Source: Synechocystis sp. PCC 7338 (GTDB lineage Bacteria > Cyanobacteriota > Cyanobacteriia > Cyanobacteriales > Microcystaceae). Taken from it: a DNA stretch of 64,000 nt. Under the pieces are notes generated by a model. That model had not been told where the DNA came from and made no database searches. It saw only the letters and a program-made list of their open reading frames with translations. The DNA lies in contig NZ_CP054306.1 of NCBI RefSeq assembly GCF_018282115.1, positions 3,085,488-3,149,487 of the forward strand, written 5' to 3'. The position numbers and the translations under genes were made by a program. This document shows positions 63,614 to 64,000 of the stretch, piece by piece. Numbering within the stretch: the stretch's first letter is position 1; every line of letters begins with the position of its first letter.

Positions 63614-64000
63614 TCAAAGTTTAATCAGCAACAACCAGAGGGAGGCCATCACAGTAAACACCAGACCACCAATAAATAATTGCCCAGCACGGAATCTTGC
63701 CAAGTGAAACACTTCAGCCTGCTGAACTTCCACTAGTAAGGCAAAGCGATAGGCTGGCAACCAACGGTAAACTCCCAAAACAGGAATTTGTTCATAGTTT
63801 AAATACATACCTTGACCAGTTTCCAGCCCTAATGCCCTATTAATGCCATCGCTTTTCAAAGTAGGAATTGAGGTAGAATTTTCAGTATTATTAATAGTAT
63901 TAATTTGATTTCCTTCTCGATGAATATTATGGCTGACGAAAGTGTTAGTATTTAAAGACAATTTTCCAACTAAGTAACTGTCTATTTTTCCTACTAATTT
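63614..64000 (-). CDS. C-terminal part of a sensor-like (Cache-type) membrane protein, 5' end outside the window
   Basis: The frame is open to the right edge, where it reads KLVGKIDSYLVGKLSLNTNTF. The visible stretch has ALGLETGQGMYLNYEQIPVLGVYRWLPAYRFALLVEVQQAEVF, the end of a periplasmic Cache domain, and then one membrane segment (LFIGGLVFTVMASLWLLLI) before a stop. Cache sensors usually go on to HAMP, PAS or kinase domains, so this gene seems cut short after its last membrane helix, or is a stand-alone sensor fragment. The 168 bases before it (63446-63613) hold no evident continuation. Confidence 0.6.
   Translation of the reverse strand, partial: KLVGKIDSYLVGKLSLNTNTFVSHNIHREGNQINTINNTENSTSIPTLKSDGINRALGLETGQGMYLNYEQIPVLGVYRWLPAYRFALLVEVQQAEVFHLARFRAGQLFIGGLVFTVMASLWLLLIKL

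Overview
The window comes from a unicellular cyanobacterium of the Synechocystis type, close to but apparently not identical with strain PCC 6803. The evidence is the dense scatter of the HIP1 octamer GCGATCGC, and gene content that includes CP12, the phycocyanin lyase subunit CpcE, the bidirectional-hydrogenase protease HoxW, the PII phosphatase PphA, group 2 sigma factor SigD and the PirR/PirAB module. One marker argues against PCC 6803 itself: gyrB is uninterrupted at the site where, as I recall, the PCC 6803 protein carries an intein.

Layout. 1-4.9 kb: 3' end of gyrB, a decayed two-gene HNH nuclease module, ispG, and hupE behind a cobalamin riboswitch. 5-13.5 kb (plus strand): paired M16 proteases (one active, one degenerate), murD, queE, sigD, a DUF1997 protein, sfsA and a PD-(D/E)XK-like DUF3782 protein. 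13.6-19.4 kb (minus strand): pta, an acetyl-CoA hydrolase/GNAT fusion, hemC. 19.5-33.1 kb: a mixed housekeeping stretch (membrane protein, rsfS, yqeK, a 55-residue basic protein, trpS, CP12, DUF3143, HpsJ-like, ribF, an amino-acid ABC ATPase, a 2[4Fe-4S] ferredoxin, glmM, a sugar-kinase-like APH protein, thrB, a DUF922 protein, cobI/cbiL). 33.2-36.9 kb: a GRR ribosomally made peptide cluster. 36.9-52.1 kb: cpcE, an FAH hydrolase, rpsF, hoxW, clpS, exoD, ddl, a peptide-type ABC permease, small proteins, a broken PIN toxin with its antitoxin, an ABC1 kinase, pphA, mutS2, pirR and pirAB. 52.3-58.4 kb: an accessory stretch with a NYN-LOTUS protein, a very large AT-rich DUF4011/helicase/Vsr-type protein, a 5'-truncated Rpn-type nuclease gene and a decayed UPF0175/DUF3368 module. 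58.5-64 kb: a GH116 glucosidase, deoC, trpD, a small hypothetical gene and the 3' end of a sensor-like gene that runs off the right edge.

The most interesting system is the GRR cluster at 33.2-36.9 kb. It has an orphan periplasmic binding protein (GrrP), two tandem exported Gly-rich precursors carrying 9 and 10 aromatic-X-Asn/Asp triplets, a small exported protein of unknown function, and a radical SAM/SPASM maturase (GrrM). Members of this maturase family are known to make three-residue cyclophanes in such triplets; the biological role of the product is unknown. A second theme is genomic decay of selfish or defence genes. Four modules (HNH pair, PIN toxin, UPF0175/DUF3368 pair, Rpn nuclease) are broken by nonsense, frameshift or truncation, while one large intact defence-like helicase sits beside two of the remnants.

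I saw no rRNA, tRNA, CRISPR array or intact insertion sequence. Names rest on motif recognition without database searches.
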